64,000 nucleotides of DNA from Brevundimonas vesicularis (GCF_014204545.1 NZ_JACHLJ010000003.1:1-64000); one strand, 5' to 3'; shown: positions 36,708 through 45,656, counted from the first letter of the stretch. Notes: generated by a model from the letters alone, not told the origin. Made by a program: numbers and translations.

Positions 36708-37860
36708 TCCGCTTGATCCGGGATCGGACGTCGGCCTCTACGTCCACTGGCCCTATTGCGCGCGCATCTGCCCCTACTGCGACTTCAACGTCGTGCGCGA
36801 CCGCGGGCGCACCGAGGAACAGGCCGGTCTGGTCGAGGCGATCCTGGCCGATCTGCGCGCCCAGAGAGATCTGACAGGCCCGCGACGGCTGGCCTCGATC
36901 TTCTTCGGCGGCGGCACCCCGTCGCTGATGCCGCCCGACGCCGTCGCGCGCATCGTGGCGGCGGCCCGCGACCTGTTCCCGCCCGCCGGCGACATCGAGA
37001 TCACGCTGGAGGCCAATCCCACCGACGCCGAGGCCGGCCGGTTCGCCGCCCTGGCCGACGCCGGGATCAATCGCCTGTCGATGGGGGTTCAGGCGCTGGA
37101 CGACGCCGCCCTGCGTTTTCTGGGTCGCGACCATTCGGCGGCCGAGGCCCTGCGCGCGGTCGATCTGGCCCGCCGCGCCTTCAACCGTCTGTCCATCGAC
37201 CTGATCTACGCCCGCCCGGACCAGACGCCTGAAGATTGGGCCGCCGAACTGAAGGCGGCGCTGGCGCTCGGGTTCGAACACGTCTCGCCCTATCAGCTGA
37301 CCATAGAGCCGAAGACCGCCTTTGGTCGGGCCTTCGCACGCGGAACCCTGACCCCGCCGGACGAGGACCGGGCCGCATCCCTCTACGAAACCACCCAGGA
37401 TGTCCTCTCGGCCGCCGGTTTCGACGCCTATGAGGTGTCCAACCATGCGCGCGGTCCCGCCGCCCGGTCGTCGCACAATCTGCATGTCTGGCGCGGCGGC
37501 GACTATCTGGGACTTGGCCCCGGCGCCCATGGCCGGCTGACGCTGGACGGCGTCAGGACCGCGACCGTCGCCCACCGTCGCATCGCCGACTATGTGGCGG
37601 GCGTCTCTGGCCTCACGCCCTGGTCTGAGCGCGACGCCCAGACCCCGTCCGACGCCGCCGAAGAACGACTGCTGCTGGCCCTGCGCACCACCGAAGGCGC
37701 GCCTGCGGCCCTGCTGCCAACGCTCGGCCTGTCGCCTGAAGGCGCGCCGGTCGCGGACCTGATCGCCGACGGGTTCCTGATGCTGAAGGCCGAGCGACTG
37801 ATCGCAACTGAGCGGGGGCGTCCGGTGCTGGACGGCGTGCTGAAGGCGCTGCTGACCTAG
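36700..37860 (+). CDS. hemW: radical SAM heme chaperone HemW
   Basis: A 386-residue radical-SAM protein. The cluster motif is in YVHWPYCARICPYCDFN (CxxxCxxC) near residue 20, the SAM-binding FFGGGTPSLM near 69, and NRLSMGVQALDD near 122. The HemW C-terminal domain is present, and the extra Cys-Phe typical of HemN catalysis is absent. HemW inserts haem into respiratory proteins. It starts with TTG inside the rdgB 3' end and converges on the MprF-like gene with stop codons overlapping. Confidence 0.92.
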   Translation: MTDPLDPGSDVGLYVHWPYCARICPYCDFNVVRDRGRTEEQAGLVEAILADLRAQRDLTGPRRLASIFFGGGTPSLMPPDAVARIVAAARDLFPPAGDIEITLEANPTDAEAGRFAALADAGINRLSMGVQALDDAALRFLGRDHSAAEALRAVDLARRAFNRLSIDLIYARPDQTPEDWAAELKAALALGFEHVSPYQLTIEPKTAFGRAFARGTLTPPDEDRAASLYETTQDVLSAAGFDAYEVSNHARGPAARSSHNLHVWRGGDYLGLGPGAHGRLTLDGVRTATVAHRRIADYVAGVSGLTPWSERDAQTPSDAAEERLLLALRTTEGAPAALLPTLGLSPEGAPVADLIADGFLMLKAERLIATERGRPVLDGVLKALLT

Positions 37861-39512
37861 GCCTTCTTCAGCCCCAGCATTCCCAGCCAGCCGCCGCTGG
37901 TCAGCAGAGCGACATCCAGCAGGGCCAATGGCAGGGGCGTGGATACGGGCGCGGCGATGAAGCGCGAACGCCAGTCCGGCCCGAACTTGGCCTTGTAGCT
38001 ACGCAGACCCTGGAAGCCGTAGAGCGCCCCGCCCTCTTCAAACACCAGGGCGCCGACGCGGGCGAAGACCGGGGCGATGCGTCGATCCTCCAGTCCGGCC
38101 AGCGGCGCCATGCCCAGGTCGAAACTGGCCAAGCCTTCCGCCTTGGCCCATTGGGCGCAGCGGATGAACAGATAGTCCATCACCCCATGCGGCGCGTCCG
38201 GCCGATGCCGCATCAGATCCACCGCCGCCTCGTCCGGCGAGGTCAGCAGATTGGCGAAAGCGACGATCCGACCGCCCTCCTTGACCACCGCCAACGGCGT
38301 CAGGTCCAGATAGTCGACGTCGAAGCGCCCCAGGGAGAAGGATTTCTCCGAGCCCTCGTGCATGGCCAACCAGGCGTCCGAAATCTCGCGCAGCTCGTCC
38401 GCGATCGCTGCGGCCGAACCGGGCGGCAGAACCTCGAATGAGGAGCCTTCACGCTCGGCGCGATTGATGGCCGTGCGAAGGTTCTGCTTGCCCTTGCCCT
38501 CTAGCGAGAAGCGATGGGTGTCGATCACGGCCGTCTCGCCGACCTTGCGCACCGCCAGCCCCATGGTCGCCAGGTCGCCCAGCACCTCTTCGCTGACCGA
38601 ATAGAAGACCGCCGCTCCGCCATAGCTGTCGGCCATCTCGGCGAAGGACCACAGCAACTCCAGCCGTTCGCTCTTGAGCCCCGCCGGTTCGCCCATGGCG
38701 ATCCAGCGCCGCCCCCGCACGCGATAGGCCAGGAAGCTGGACCCCGACGGACTGAACATCAGCGCCTTGTCGCCCAACATGGCCAGCCAGGCCTCGGGCG
38801 TGGCCGTATCGGCTGTCTGCAGCGCTTGGAGCGCGCGATCAATGTCGGCCTTGCTGGCCGGGCCGTGACTATGGGCGCCGGGTGAGCTCAACAGCGAGCG
38901 GCCGGCCACCACCAGCGTCAGGATCGCCAGAACCAGTCCCGCCCGCAGGAAGCCGGACGCCTGACGATCACTCAGGAAGCGCCACCACAGCTCGTCATTA
39001 TAGGCCACGTCGCGATAGGCGAAGAAGCCCAGCCACAACATGGCCGCCACGACCGCCGTCAGCAGCAGCAGCCAGCTGGGCCGCAACGGCTCGCTGAGCC
39101 GCGAGCGCCGATTGAAGGCCGTGCGACAAGGCGCCAGCAGGGCGGCGACGACCAGCAAATCCGTCGCCTGCTGCCAGTCCAGACCCTTCAGCACCGAAAA
39201 CACCGCCCCGGCCGCTAGGACCAGCAGGGCGGCCCAATAGGCGCCGCGCCGGCGCCGCCACAGACCGGCCGACAAGAGCAGAAGCAGAAAACCGGCAATG
39301 CTGCCGACAAAGTGCGACAGGTCGATCAGAATGGGAGAGACGACGCCTGTCAGCTGGCGCAGCCGACTGTCAAACTCGGGCGTCACCGCAGAAGCCAGCA
39401 TCAGCGCGCCTGCGCCAAAGGCCAGCACCGCAAAAATCTGGGGCGTCAGCTCGAAGGCCAGTCCCGCTAGTCGGCGGATCAGACCGGATGTGTGCCGGGG
39501 GCGGCTGGACAA
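37857..39512 (-). CDS. MprF-like phosphatidylglycerol lysyltransferase, short form
   Basis: A 551-residue protein with about six hydrophobic helices in residues 20-225 and a C-terminal DUF2156/LPG synthase domain (about 240-540). LAYRVRGRRWIAMGEPAG, AVFYSVSEEVLGDLATMGLA, GKGKQNLRTAINRAEREG and MRHRPDAPHGVMDYLFIRCA are domain blocks shared with MprF. Full MprF has a flippase half of about eight more helices; here that part is reduced. It may aminoacylate membrane phosphatidylglycerol or another lipid, changing surface charge. Confidence 0.85.
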   Translation of the reverse strand: MSSRPRHTSGLIRRLAGLAFELTPQIFAVLAFGAGALMLASAVTPEFDSRLRQLTGVVSPILIDLSHFVGSIAGFLLLLLSAGLWRRRRGAYWAALLVLAAGAVFSVLKGLDWQQATDLLVVAALLAPCRTAFNRRSRLSEPLRPSWLLLLTAVVAAMLWLGFFAYRDVAYNDELWWRFLSDRQASGFLRAGLVLAILTLVVAGRSLLSSPGAHSHGPASKADIDRALQALQTADTATPEAWLAMLGDKALMFSPSGSSFLAYRVRGRRWIAMGEPAGLKSERLELLWSFAEMADSYGGAAVFYSVSEEVLGDLATMGLAVRKVGETAVIDTHRFSLEGKGKQNLRTAINRAEREGSSFEVLPPGSAAAIADELREISDAWLAMHEGSEKSFSLGRFDVDYLDLTPLAVVKEGGRIVAFANLLTSPDEAAVDLMRHRPDAPHGVMDYLFIRCAQWAKAEGLASFDLGMAPLAGLEDRRIAPVFARVGALVFEEGGALYGFQGLRSYKAKFGPDWRSRFIAAPVSTPLPLALLDVALLTSGGWLGMLGLKKA

Positions 39513-39665
39513 GCGTGGCCTCTCGAATCGCGGATCGCCCGAACATAGACCAAGAATCGTCCAACCGGGGCGCTGCCAAGGTCATTTCGGGGCACACGAA
39601 ACAATCCGTAACAGAGCGAGTATATAGAGGTGCGGGCGTCGGGTCCGCGTAACTGGGGATGACCC

Positions 39666-40181
39666 ATGAATATCAAGACCGCTCTTCTGGCTGGCGCTGC
39701 CGCCGCCTTCATGACCGCCGCGCCGGCTCTGGCGCAAGAAACCACGCCCGCTCCCGCAGCCGCGCCTGCCGCAGCCGCCTCCTCGCAGCAATCGCTGTCG
39801 CTGAACCCCGGATCGAGCGTTTCCGGTCCTGATGGCGAGCTGGGCAAGCTTGAAGGCGTTCAGATCAATGCCGAAGGCAAGCAGGAGCTTACCGTTCGCG
39901 GCGCCGACGGCCAGCTTCGCGCCGTGCCGCTGAGCGGCATCCGTCAGGAAGGAACCGGCGTCGTTGTGGCCTACACCAAGGCCGAGTTCGACGCCGCCGC
40001 TCCGATCGCCGGCGCTCCTGCGGCTCCCGCCGCTGACCCGGCCGCTGACCCGGCTGCCGCTCCCGCGCGGACTTCGGAACCGATGGCCGAACCGGCTGCT
40101 GAACCGACCGACCCGGCGACGACCGAACCGGCGACCCCGGCTCCGGACAGCGCCGCTCCGGCTCCGACCGAGCCGCAATAA
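39666..40181 (+). CDS. exported Ala/Pro-rich protein of unknown function
   Basis: A 171-residue protein with a signal peptide (NIKTALLAGAAAAFMTAAPA-LAQ, about 1-23). A short middle domain (about 45-110: SLNPGSSVSGPDGELGKLEG, QELTVRGADGQLRAVPLSGI) looks like a PRC-barrel-type beta fold, followed by a long low-complexity tail of repeats such as PAADPAADPAAAPA and TEPATPAPDSA. Periplasmic or envelope location is expected. It is monocistronic with a strong terminator. Confidence 0.75.
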   Translation: MNIKTALLAGAAAAFMTAAPALAQETTPAPAAAPAAAASSQQSLSLNPGSSVSGPDGELGKLEGVQINAEGKQELTVRGADGQLRAVPLSGIRQEGTGVVVAYTKAEFDAAAPIAGAPAAPAADPAADPAAAPARTSEPMAEPAAEPTDPATTEPATPAPDSAAPAPTEPQ

Positions 40182-40206
40182 GACAGTCTTCCAAGGCTGA
40201 ATGATC

Positions 40207-40235
40207 AAGGGCGGTCGGGTTTCCCGACCGCCCTT
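40207..40235 (+). terminator. intrinsic terminator of the Ala/Pro-rich gene
   Basis: Thirteen-pair perfect stem around a TTT loop, ending in CCCTTT. Lies 25 bases after the stop. Confidence 0.8.
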
Positions 40236-40273
40236 TCGTCTGTCCGCAACTCAGCGGCGACAGTGGCGCAGAA

Positions 40274-40303
40274 AAAAGGGCGGCTCGTGAGAGCCGCCCT
40301 TTT
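40274..40303 (-). terminator. intrinsic terminator of the GlsB-type gene
   Basis: Thirteen-pair stem AAAAGGGCGGCTC with its complement around a four-base loop; the minus strand ends in six T. Confidence 0.8.
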
Positions 40304-40324
40304 CCTTATCGACCTACCGTCGGA

Positions 40325-40579
40325 TCAAGCGCGACGCTTGACCAGTCCCAAAAGGAACAGCAGCAGGCAGGCGCCCAGGAACGCCACGATCAGGGTGACG
40401 AAGTTGAAGCCGCCAACCGGCGTGCCGAAGACGTTGTTCGAGATGAAGCCGCCGAGCAGAGCGCCGATGACGCCGACGATCAGGTTCGTCAGCAGGCCGT
40501 GATTGCGACCCATGACCTTTTCAGCCAGCCAGCCGGCGACGATGCCGATGACGAGCCAACCAATGATTCCGAGACCCAT
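40325..40579 (-). CDS. GlsB/YeaQ/YmgE family stress membrane protein
   Basis: An 84-residue protein from the ATG at 40579, which has AAGGAAGG before it; longer in-frame extension lacks a membrane-protein look. The Gly-rich pattern MGLGIIGWLVIGIVAGWLAE and LLTNLIVGVIGALLGGFISN is the transglycosylase-associated/YeaQ signature, with three helices in all. Members are general stress proteins of unknown mechanism. It diverges from the XRE gene at 40768. Confidence 0.9.
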   Translation of the reverse strand: MGLGIIGWLVIGIVAGWLAEKVMGRNHGLLTNLIVGVIGALLGGFISNNVFGTPVGGFNFVTLIVAFLGACLLLFLLGLVKRRA

Positions 40580-40767
40580 GCTGTGGTTCCTTCCTTTAAA
40601 AGCCAAGCTGTTGCAGTAAATGCGGCTCGGGCCATACGGTTGCGTCCTTGTTTCAACCTCGCCGCAATAAGGTCGAATTCGCGTCATGCGCGATCCGGCA
40701 CGGCGATTGCCGTGATTGACGTGTGTCGTCCCGCATCGGGACAGACGTTGAGACGAGGATCACCGTC

Positions 40768-41148
40768 ATGGCCGACGACATCGACCTTCATCTGGGCCGC
40801 CGCCTGCGCCGTCGCCGCCGCCTGCTGGGCCTGACCCAGCAGCAGTTGGCCGTTCAGGTCGGCATCCGCTTTCAGCAGATCCAGAAATACGAATGTGGCG
40901 CCAACCGCATCTCCGCCGCGCGCTTGTGGCAGTTGGCCGAGGCGCTGGAAACGCCCGTCGCTTATTTCTACGACGGCCTGGCCGAGGCGATGGAGGCTGA
41001 CGCGCCGACGCCCAAGGGCGGCGAAGTCTTTTCGCGCAAGGAAACGCTGGATCTGATCCAGGCCTACTATCAGCTGGACGAACGGCCCCGGCGGCGTTTG
41101 CTGGATCTGGCCAAGTCCCTGCATGCGGGCGACGCGGCCGCCGCCTGA
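40768..41148 (+). CDS. XRE family transcriptional regulator
   Basis: About 126 residues from the ATG at 40768 (MADDIDLHLGRRLRRRRRLLGL); an upstream in-frame start would add 15 residues. The HTH is LTQQQLAVQVGIRFQQIQKYECGANRISAARLWQLAEAL (here given as the span about 20-58), with a C-terminal helical tail ending ERPRRRLLDLAKSLHA. This form is common in alphaproteobacteria and is related to regulators of envelope or stress genes. It diverges from the GlsB-type gene, a possible target. Confidence 0.88.
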   Translation: MADDIDLHLGRRLRRRRRLLGLTQQQLAVQVGIRFQQIQKYECGANRISAARLWQLAEALETPVAYFYDGLAEAMEADAPTPKGGEVFSRKETLDLIQAYYQLDERPRRRLLDLAKSLHAGDAAAA

Positions 41149-41219
41149 TCTGCGCGTCTCCCTGATCTGCACGTCTCAAGGGGCGCCCATGCCGGCGAAA
41201 GCGCGGTAAGGGAACGCCC

Positions 41220-42005
41220 ATGACCGAATACGAAGCCTTCGCCATCGAACTGGCGCGCGAAGCCGCGCGCGTGACCCTGCCTTTTTTCCGCTCGGACATC
41301 GGGCATGAGGACAAGGGCGGCGCGGCCGGCTTCGATCCGGTCACAGAGGCCGACAAACAGGCCGAGGCCGCCATCCGCCGCCTGATCGCCGCCCGCTATC
41401 CCGACCACGGCGTCATCGGCGAGGAGTATGGCGAGGATCGACCGGACGCCGAGCACGTCTGGGTGCTGGATCCCATCGACGGCACGCGCGCCTTCATCTC
41501 GGGCCTGCCGCTGTGGACCACGCTGATCGCCCTTCGCACGGCCGGCAAGCCGACCGTCGGCGTCATCGCCCAACCCTATCTGGATGAAATCTTCATCGGC
41601 GGCCCGACCGGCGCGCGCCTGTTGCGCGGCGATGTCGAGACGCCGCTGGCCGTGCGGTCCTGCGAGACGCTGACCGACGCCGTCATCTCGACCACGGACC
41701 CCGACATCTTCAACGGCGCCGAGCTGGGCGCCTGGACCCAGGTGCGTGCGACCGCCCGCCTGGCACGCCTGGGCTGCGACGCCTACGCCTACGCCATGGT
41801 GGCGGCGGGCAAGATGGATCTGGTCGCCGAGACCAGCCTCAAGCCCTGGGACTGGTCCGCCCTCGTGCCCGTCATCGAGGCGGCGGGCGGCAAGGTCGTC
41901 AACTGGCGCGGCGCAGCGCCGGACGACGGGGGCCAGGTCCTCGCCGTCGGCGACGCGCGCCTGATCGACCAGGCGCTGGTGACGCTGAAACGCGCGGCCG
42001 CCTGA
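41220..42005 (+). CDS. hisN: histidinol-phosphatase (inositol monophosphatase family)
   Basis: A 261-residue IMPase-fold phosphatase. The metal-binding motifs are FDPVTEADKQAE near residue 37, IGEEYGED near 68, WVLDPIDGTRAFISGLPLW near 83 and LKPWDWSALVPVIEAAGG near 206. The sequence fits the HisN group (last dephosphorylation step of histidine synthesis in many alphaproteobacteria) better than SuhB or CysQ. Mg-dependent and cytoplasmic. Single gene; 71 bases follow the XRE stop. Confidence 0.88.
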   Translation: MTEYEAFAIELAREAARVTLPFFRSDIGHEDKGGAAGFDPVTEADKQAEAAIRRLIAARYPDHGVIGEEYGEDRPDAEHVWVLDPIDGTRAFISGLPLWTTLIALRTAGKPTVGVIAQPYLDEIFIGGPTGARLLRGDVETPLAVRSCETLTDAVISTTDPDIFNGAELGAWTQVRATARLARLGCDAYAYAMVAAGKMDLVAETSLKPWDWSALVPVIEAAGGKVVNWRGAAPDDGGQVLAVGDARLIDQALVTLKRAAA

Positions 42006-42080
42006 GCCTACGAACTGTCGTATATTGACGCAGGTCGAGAGACGGCGTCAGGGTGCGAACGGTTGAGGGGACGGATTTCG

Positions 42081-42650
42081 ATGCCTGGGCAGTCCAAACT
42101 GGTTGTCGGCGTCGACGTGCCCTGGGTCACGAGTTGGAGCGGCGAAGAGCTTACGGGCGCCGCGCCGTGCCGAACCGTCGGCGGTCGTCTCGCCCTGATG
42201 CAGGCCAGCACGCCCGGCGCCGGCAAGCCGCAATATTCGAAGAACCATTTGGTCCGACAGCGCCTCACCGTCGCGCGCATGCTTTGCCCGATGTGCGGCG
42301 AGCCGACTGAGGAGGGCGATCGCTGGACCCAGATCGCCGCGCGACGTTGCGCCGGTCAGCTTAGGGGCCGCGGCGGTCAAGTTCGCGCCGACATCGCCGA
42401 CGACCGCGTGATGATCGACGCCGGCTCGATCGCGCCCCTGCACCGCCGCTGCGTCGACCGGTCGATGAAATATTGCCCGCACCTGCGCGCCAGCGACGAC
42501 GTGATGGTCATGCGCTTCCCGCGCGAGTGGATCGTTCTGCCGCTGCTGATCAAGGCCGAGACCGGCCCCGGCGTCGCCGTCGCCTTCCTGCAGCTATGCG
42601 GTGTCACCCAGACGATCGACCGACGCTGGCGCGCCGAAACCGCCGCTTGA
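42081..42650 (+). CDS. Cys-rich hypothetical protein, predicted zinc-binding
   Basis: A 189-residue protein from the ATG at 42081 (GAGGGGACGG upstream). The middle has a zinc-ribbon-like set of cysteines: CPMC near residue 71, then a later HRRC and YCPHL (about 125-135). The CPMCGE...LHRRC...YCPHL pattern recalls phage and accessory-genome proteins with a CxxC and a closing C-P-h-L. N-terminal sequence VVGVDVPWVTSWSGEEL gives no family. Function unknown. Confidence 0.7.
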   Translation: MPGQSKLVVGVDVPWVTSWSGEELTGAAPCRTVGGRLALMQASTPGAGKPQYSKNHLVRQRLTVARMLCPMCGEPTEEGDRWTQIAARRCAGQLRGRGGQVRADIADDRVMIDAGSIAPLHRRCVDRSMKYCPHLRASDDVMVMRFPREWIVLPLLIKAETGPGVAVAFLQLCGVTQTIDRRWRAETAA

Positions 42651-42654
42651 ACGA

Positions 42655-43689
42655 TCAGCCCGCCGTCACGTCCGCCGTTCTCGCCGACGGATCGGTGAGC
42701 GCGTCCGCCGCAGGCGCAACCATGTCGGACATGGCGTCGAATTCGTTCAGGAAAACAGCGCGCAGGTCGTCGGCCTCCATGATGACCTCGTGCTTGGCGC
42801 CGGCGACCTCGACGTAGCGGCCGCGCGGGATGCGTTTGGCGGCCCATTGGTTAGTCTGCTTCCACACCACGTCGTCGGCGCTGGCTTGGACGATCACGAC
42901 CGGCGCCTTGACCGCCTTCAGGGCCTTGGGCTTCAGCGCGCGCTCGCCGGCGTCCAGCGCAAAGGCCAGCCAGCCATAGGTGGGACCGCCGATCGCCAGG
43001 TGCGGACAGGCGTAGAGCTGCTGACGCCACATCTCATAGCGGGTCTCGTCCGACGTCAGGGCGTCTTCGGCGAAGTTGTGGTCGAACGGATCGTCGGGGT
43101 CGCCCAGGATATAGTCGCCCGCCTGGCCGTGGCGGATGTTCCAGCGCACCACCAGCTTGACCGACCACATTGATCGTTTGCCAGTCTTGATGCGCAGCAT
43201 GGGGCTAGACAGCACCGCGCCGGCGAACCGGTCCTCGCCGCTTTCCAGCGACAACAGGTTCAGGCACGCGCCCATCGAATGACCGACCATGATCCACGGC
43301 TTGGGGCACTGATCCTCATAGGCGTTCAGTAGGCGGTGGTAGTCGTCCAGAAACTCCTCGACCGCACGGGCGTGACCCTTCAGCCGGTCGGGCAGCAGGC
43401 GAGCCGACAGCCCCTGGCCACGCCAGTCGTGGGTCAGCACGCACCAGCCGCGCGCCAAAAAGTTGCCGATCACCTCATAGTATTTCTCGATCGGCTCGGT
43501 GCGGCCGGGGCTGAGCACGACGGTGCCGCGCACCTTCTCCGCTGCGAGATGCGACGGCTTCCACAGCCCGGCGCGCAGGCGCATTCCGCCCGCGCCGCGA
43601 AACCAGTCGCCCTTACCGCCGGGCGGCGGGGCGGCGCCGGGAACTCCCATCAGCGGGGCGTTGGCGGCGAAGGCTTGGGCGCGGTTCAC
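42655..43689 (-). CDS. alpha/beta hydrolase (lysophospholipase-like)
   Basis: A 344-residue serine hydrolase. The nucleophile elbow is VGHSMGACLNLL (GHSMG) near residue 147, the strand after the lid has HDWRGQGLSARLL near 92, and the late His is in GAKHEVIMEADDLR near 305 (the GAxHE type of monoglyceride lipases). It is the PldB/lysophospholipase type, probably cytoplasmic as no signal is seen. Its start overlaps the stop of the upstream exported methyltransferase-like gene by four bases, so they are coupled. Confidence 0.88.
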   Translation of the reverse strand: MNRAQAFAANAPLMGVPGAAPPPGGKGDWFRGAGGMRLRAGLWKPSHLAAEKVRGTVVLSPGRTEPIEKYYEVIGNFLARGWCVLTHDWRGQGLSARLLPDRLKGHARAVEEFLDDYHRLLNAYEDQCPKPWIMVGHSMGACLNLLSLESGEDRFAGAVLSSPMLRIKTGKRSMWSVKLVVRWNIRHGQAGDYILGDPDDPFDHNFAEDALTSDETRYEMWRQQLYACPHLAIGGPTYGWLAFALDAGERALKPKALKAVKAPVVIVQASADDVVWKQTNQWAAKRIPRGRYVEVAGAKHEVIMEADDLRAVFLNEFDAMSDMVAPAADALTDPSARTADVTAG

Positions 43690-44606
43690 TCGGGTTTCCT
43701 GAACTTCAAGGTCATGCGATCGCTCTCGCCGATCGCGTCATATTTGGATCGATCGAAAGCGGGGTCCGCCGGTTCGCCGCGCGGCGCCGTCAGACGCGTG
43801 GGCGCCAGGGTGTCGACGCCGAACGGGTGATCCTTGGTGTCTTCCGGATTGGCGTTGATCTCGGACGCCTCGACAAACACGAAGCCCGCCTCGGCCGCCA
43901 ACTGGCGCACGAAGGCTTCCTGCACATAGCCGTTGGCGGCCACCGGGTCCTGATCCTGCGCAGGCGCAAGCCGGTGCTGTTCGATGCCCAAAATGCCGCC
44001 GGGGCGAAGGGCGGCGAAGGCGTCAGCGAAAGCCTTTTCCGCAATGCCCGCCGCCATCCAGCCATGCAGGGTCCGCATGAACAGGCACATCTCGGCCGTG
44101 CCCGCCGCGATCACCGGACCAGACCCCGCGCCGAAGACCGAAAACTGAGGCTCCCCATAAAGCTTCTTGTCGCTGGAGAACCGGGTGCGGAAGGCGGTGT
44201 TCAGCACGGCCTGGGCCGGATCGGCGGTCGGCCCCTCGGGAAACAGGGCGGCGACATAGGTTCCCGCCCCCTTGGCCAGATAGGGCGCCAGGATTTCGGT
44301 GTACCAGCCGCTGCCGGGCCAGAACTCCACCACCGTCATCTTGGGTTGAAGACCAAAGAACCGCAGCGTCTCCATCGGGTGACGGAAGGCGTCGCGCGCC
44401 TTGTCCTGGGCCGAGCGCCACGATCCCTGGACTGCCCACTCCAGCGAGCCTTCAGGCGGACCGGCCGGCGTGGGCGGCGCGGCAGGCGCCTTTGCGGCCT
44501 CGTCCTTGCGCCCGCAAGCCGCCACGCCGGTCAGCCCCAGCGCCGCAGCGCCGCTCAGCAGAAACCGACGCGACAATCCGCTCGCGCTCGCCAGACGATC
44601 AGCCAT
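43686..44606 (-). CDS. exported methyltransferase-fold lipoprotein (COG4798 type)
   Basis: A 306-residue protein with a twin-Arg segment SRRFLL (12-17) and lipobox VAAC (Cys31), so a likely Tat-exported lipoprotein. The body is a class-I methyltransferase fold: motif I position reads TVVEFWPGSGWYTEIL, and FMRTLHGWMAAG, LRPGGILGIEQHR and ENADGEDTKDHPFG-like blocks follow. The second, similar gene lies just upstream. Free SAM is not expected outside the cytoplasm, so a catalytic role is unclear. The Gly-rich linker after Cys31 is Pro/Ala-rich. Confidence 0.82.
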   Translation of the reverse strand: MADRLASASGLSRRFLLSGAAALGLTGVAACGRKDEAAKAPAAPPTPAGPPEGSLEWAVQGSWRSAQDKARDAFRHPMETLRFFGLQPKMTVVEFWPGSGWYTEILAPYLAKGAGTYVAALFPEGPTADPAQAVLNTAFRTRFSSDKKLYGEPQFSVFGAGSGPVIAAGTAEMCLFMRTLHGWMAAGIAEKAFADAFAALRPGGILGIEQHRLAPAQDQDPVAANGYVQEAFVRQLAAEAGFVFVEASEINANPEDTKDHPFGVDTLAPTRLTAPRGEPADPAFDRSKYDAIGESDRMTLKFRKPE

Positions 44607-44701
44607 TCAAAACCTCCGCAGGACGCCGGGACCCGCGTCCGACGCACCCTGACGCCTTGGGCTTAATCGGGTTCGCAGGTCCGGTCAAAACGCAAGACAG
44701 C

Positions 44702-45508
44702 CTATTCGGGCTTGCGGAAACGCAGGGTCATCCGGTCGCTCTCGCCGATGGCGTCGAAGGCGGCGCGTTCCTCGGGCGTCAAGGTGCGGCCGGACGGATC
44801 GTTGCGCGCGGCCGACTGGCGGATGGGCGGCAGGGTCCAGACGCCGAACGGATGATCGTGATCGTCCTTGGGATTGGCGTTCAGCTCGCTGCGCGCCTCC
44901 AGCACGAAGCCGGCGTTGCGCGCCTCATGGATCACATAGCTTTCAGGCACATAGCCGGTGGAGGCGACGTCAGCGACATTCAGCCCCTCCGCGCTGCGGT
45001 GCTGTTCGACGGCCAGCACGCCGCCGGGCTTCAAGGCCTTGAAGAAGGCCTGCAGATACGGCTGGGTCCGGTCGTTACGCGACCAGTTGTGGAAGGCGCG
45101 AGCTACCAGAATGAAGTCGGCGGTTCCGTCCGCCACGCCCATGCTTTCCAGCGGGCGATTGACCGGCACATAACGCCCGCCGGTCGCCGCCGCATAGGGT
45201 TCAAGGATGTGCCGCCACCAGCTGGCGCCGCCCGGCTCGATCTCCACCACCGTCATGCCCGGCGTCAGGCCCCAGAAGGTCAGGGATTCATACGGATGAC
45301 GATAGACGTCGCGCGCCCGGTCGGCGGCGGGCCGGGTCTCGGCCGCGATGGCGGTCTGCAAGGCCGTGTCGTCGGAGAACGTCGGCATGGCGCTGGACAG
45401 GGCCGAACGCGGCGGCGTCCACGCGCCCTGGGTCTGGGGCGACTGTTGGGCCAAGGCGGGGGCGGCGGACAGCAGGACGGCGGCGAGGCCATAGACGGCA
45501 AGGCGCAT
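44702..45508 (-). CDS. exported methyltransferase-fold protein, paralogue
   Basis: A protein of 268 residues from the ATG at 45508, the start of a clear Sec signal peptide (RLAVYGLAAVLLSAAPALA-Q); the longer frame to 45736 is highly basic and unlikely. It is a paralogue of the gene at 43686: shared blocks include MTVVEIEPGGASWWRHIL at motif I, ALKPGGVLAVEQHR and ESDRMTLRFRKPE at the end. Motif I is altered (EPGGASW). Both genes end with almost the same FRKPE tail, a recent duplication. Predicted periplasmic. Confidence 0.82.
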   Translation of the reverse strand: MRLAVYGLAAVLLSAAPALAQQSPQTQGAWTPPRSALSSAMPTFSDDTALQTAIAAETRPAADRARDVYRHPYESLTFWGLTPGMTVVEIEPGGASWWRHILEPYAAATGGRYVPVNRPLESMGVADGTADFILVARAFHNWSRNDRTQPYLQAFFKALKPGGVLAVEQHRSAEGLNVADVASTGYVPESYVIHEARNAGFVLEARSELNANPKDDHDHPFGVWTLPPIRQSAARNDPSGRTLTPEERAAFDAIGESDRMTLRFRKPE

Positions 45509-45620
45509 GATCGAGGGCTCCAGGTTCAGGTCGTTCTCCATAGGCAGGCGGGCCGCCCGCGCAAATGAACTTCGCGAGACACAGGCGGATTTGACGCAAG
45601 CAAAATCGTCGTGGCGGCGC

Positions 45621-45649
45621 CCTTGACGCCGTTTCGCCGGTGCCCATCT
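45621..45649 (+). promoter_or_regulatory. sigma-32 (RpoH) type heat-shock promoter
   Basis: CTTGACG at the -35 and CCCATCT at the -10, separated by 14 bases, match the RpoH pattern CTTGAAA-N13/14-CCCATnT. It lies about 130 bases before hsp20, leaving a long leader for the thermometer. Confidence 0.65.
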
Positions 45650-45656
45650 TTGCTTC

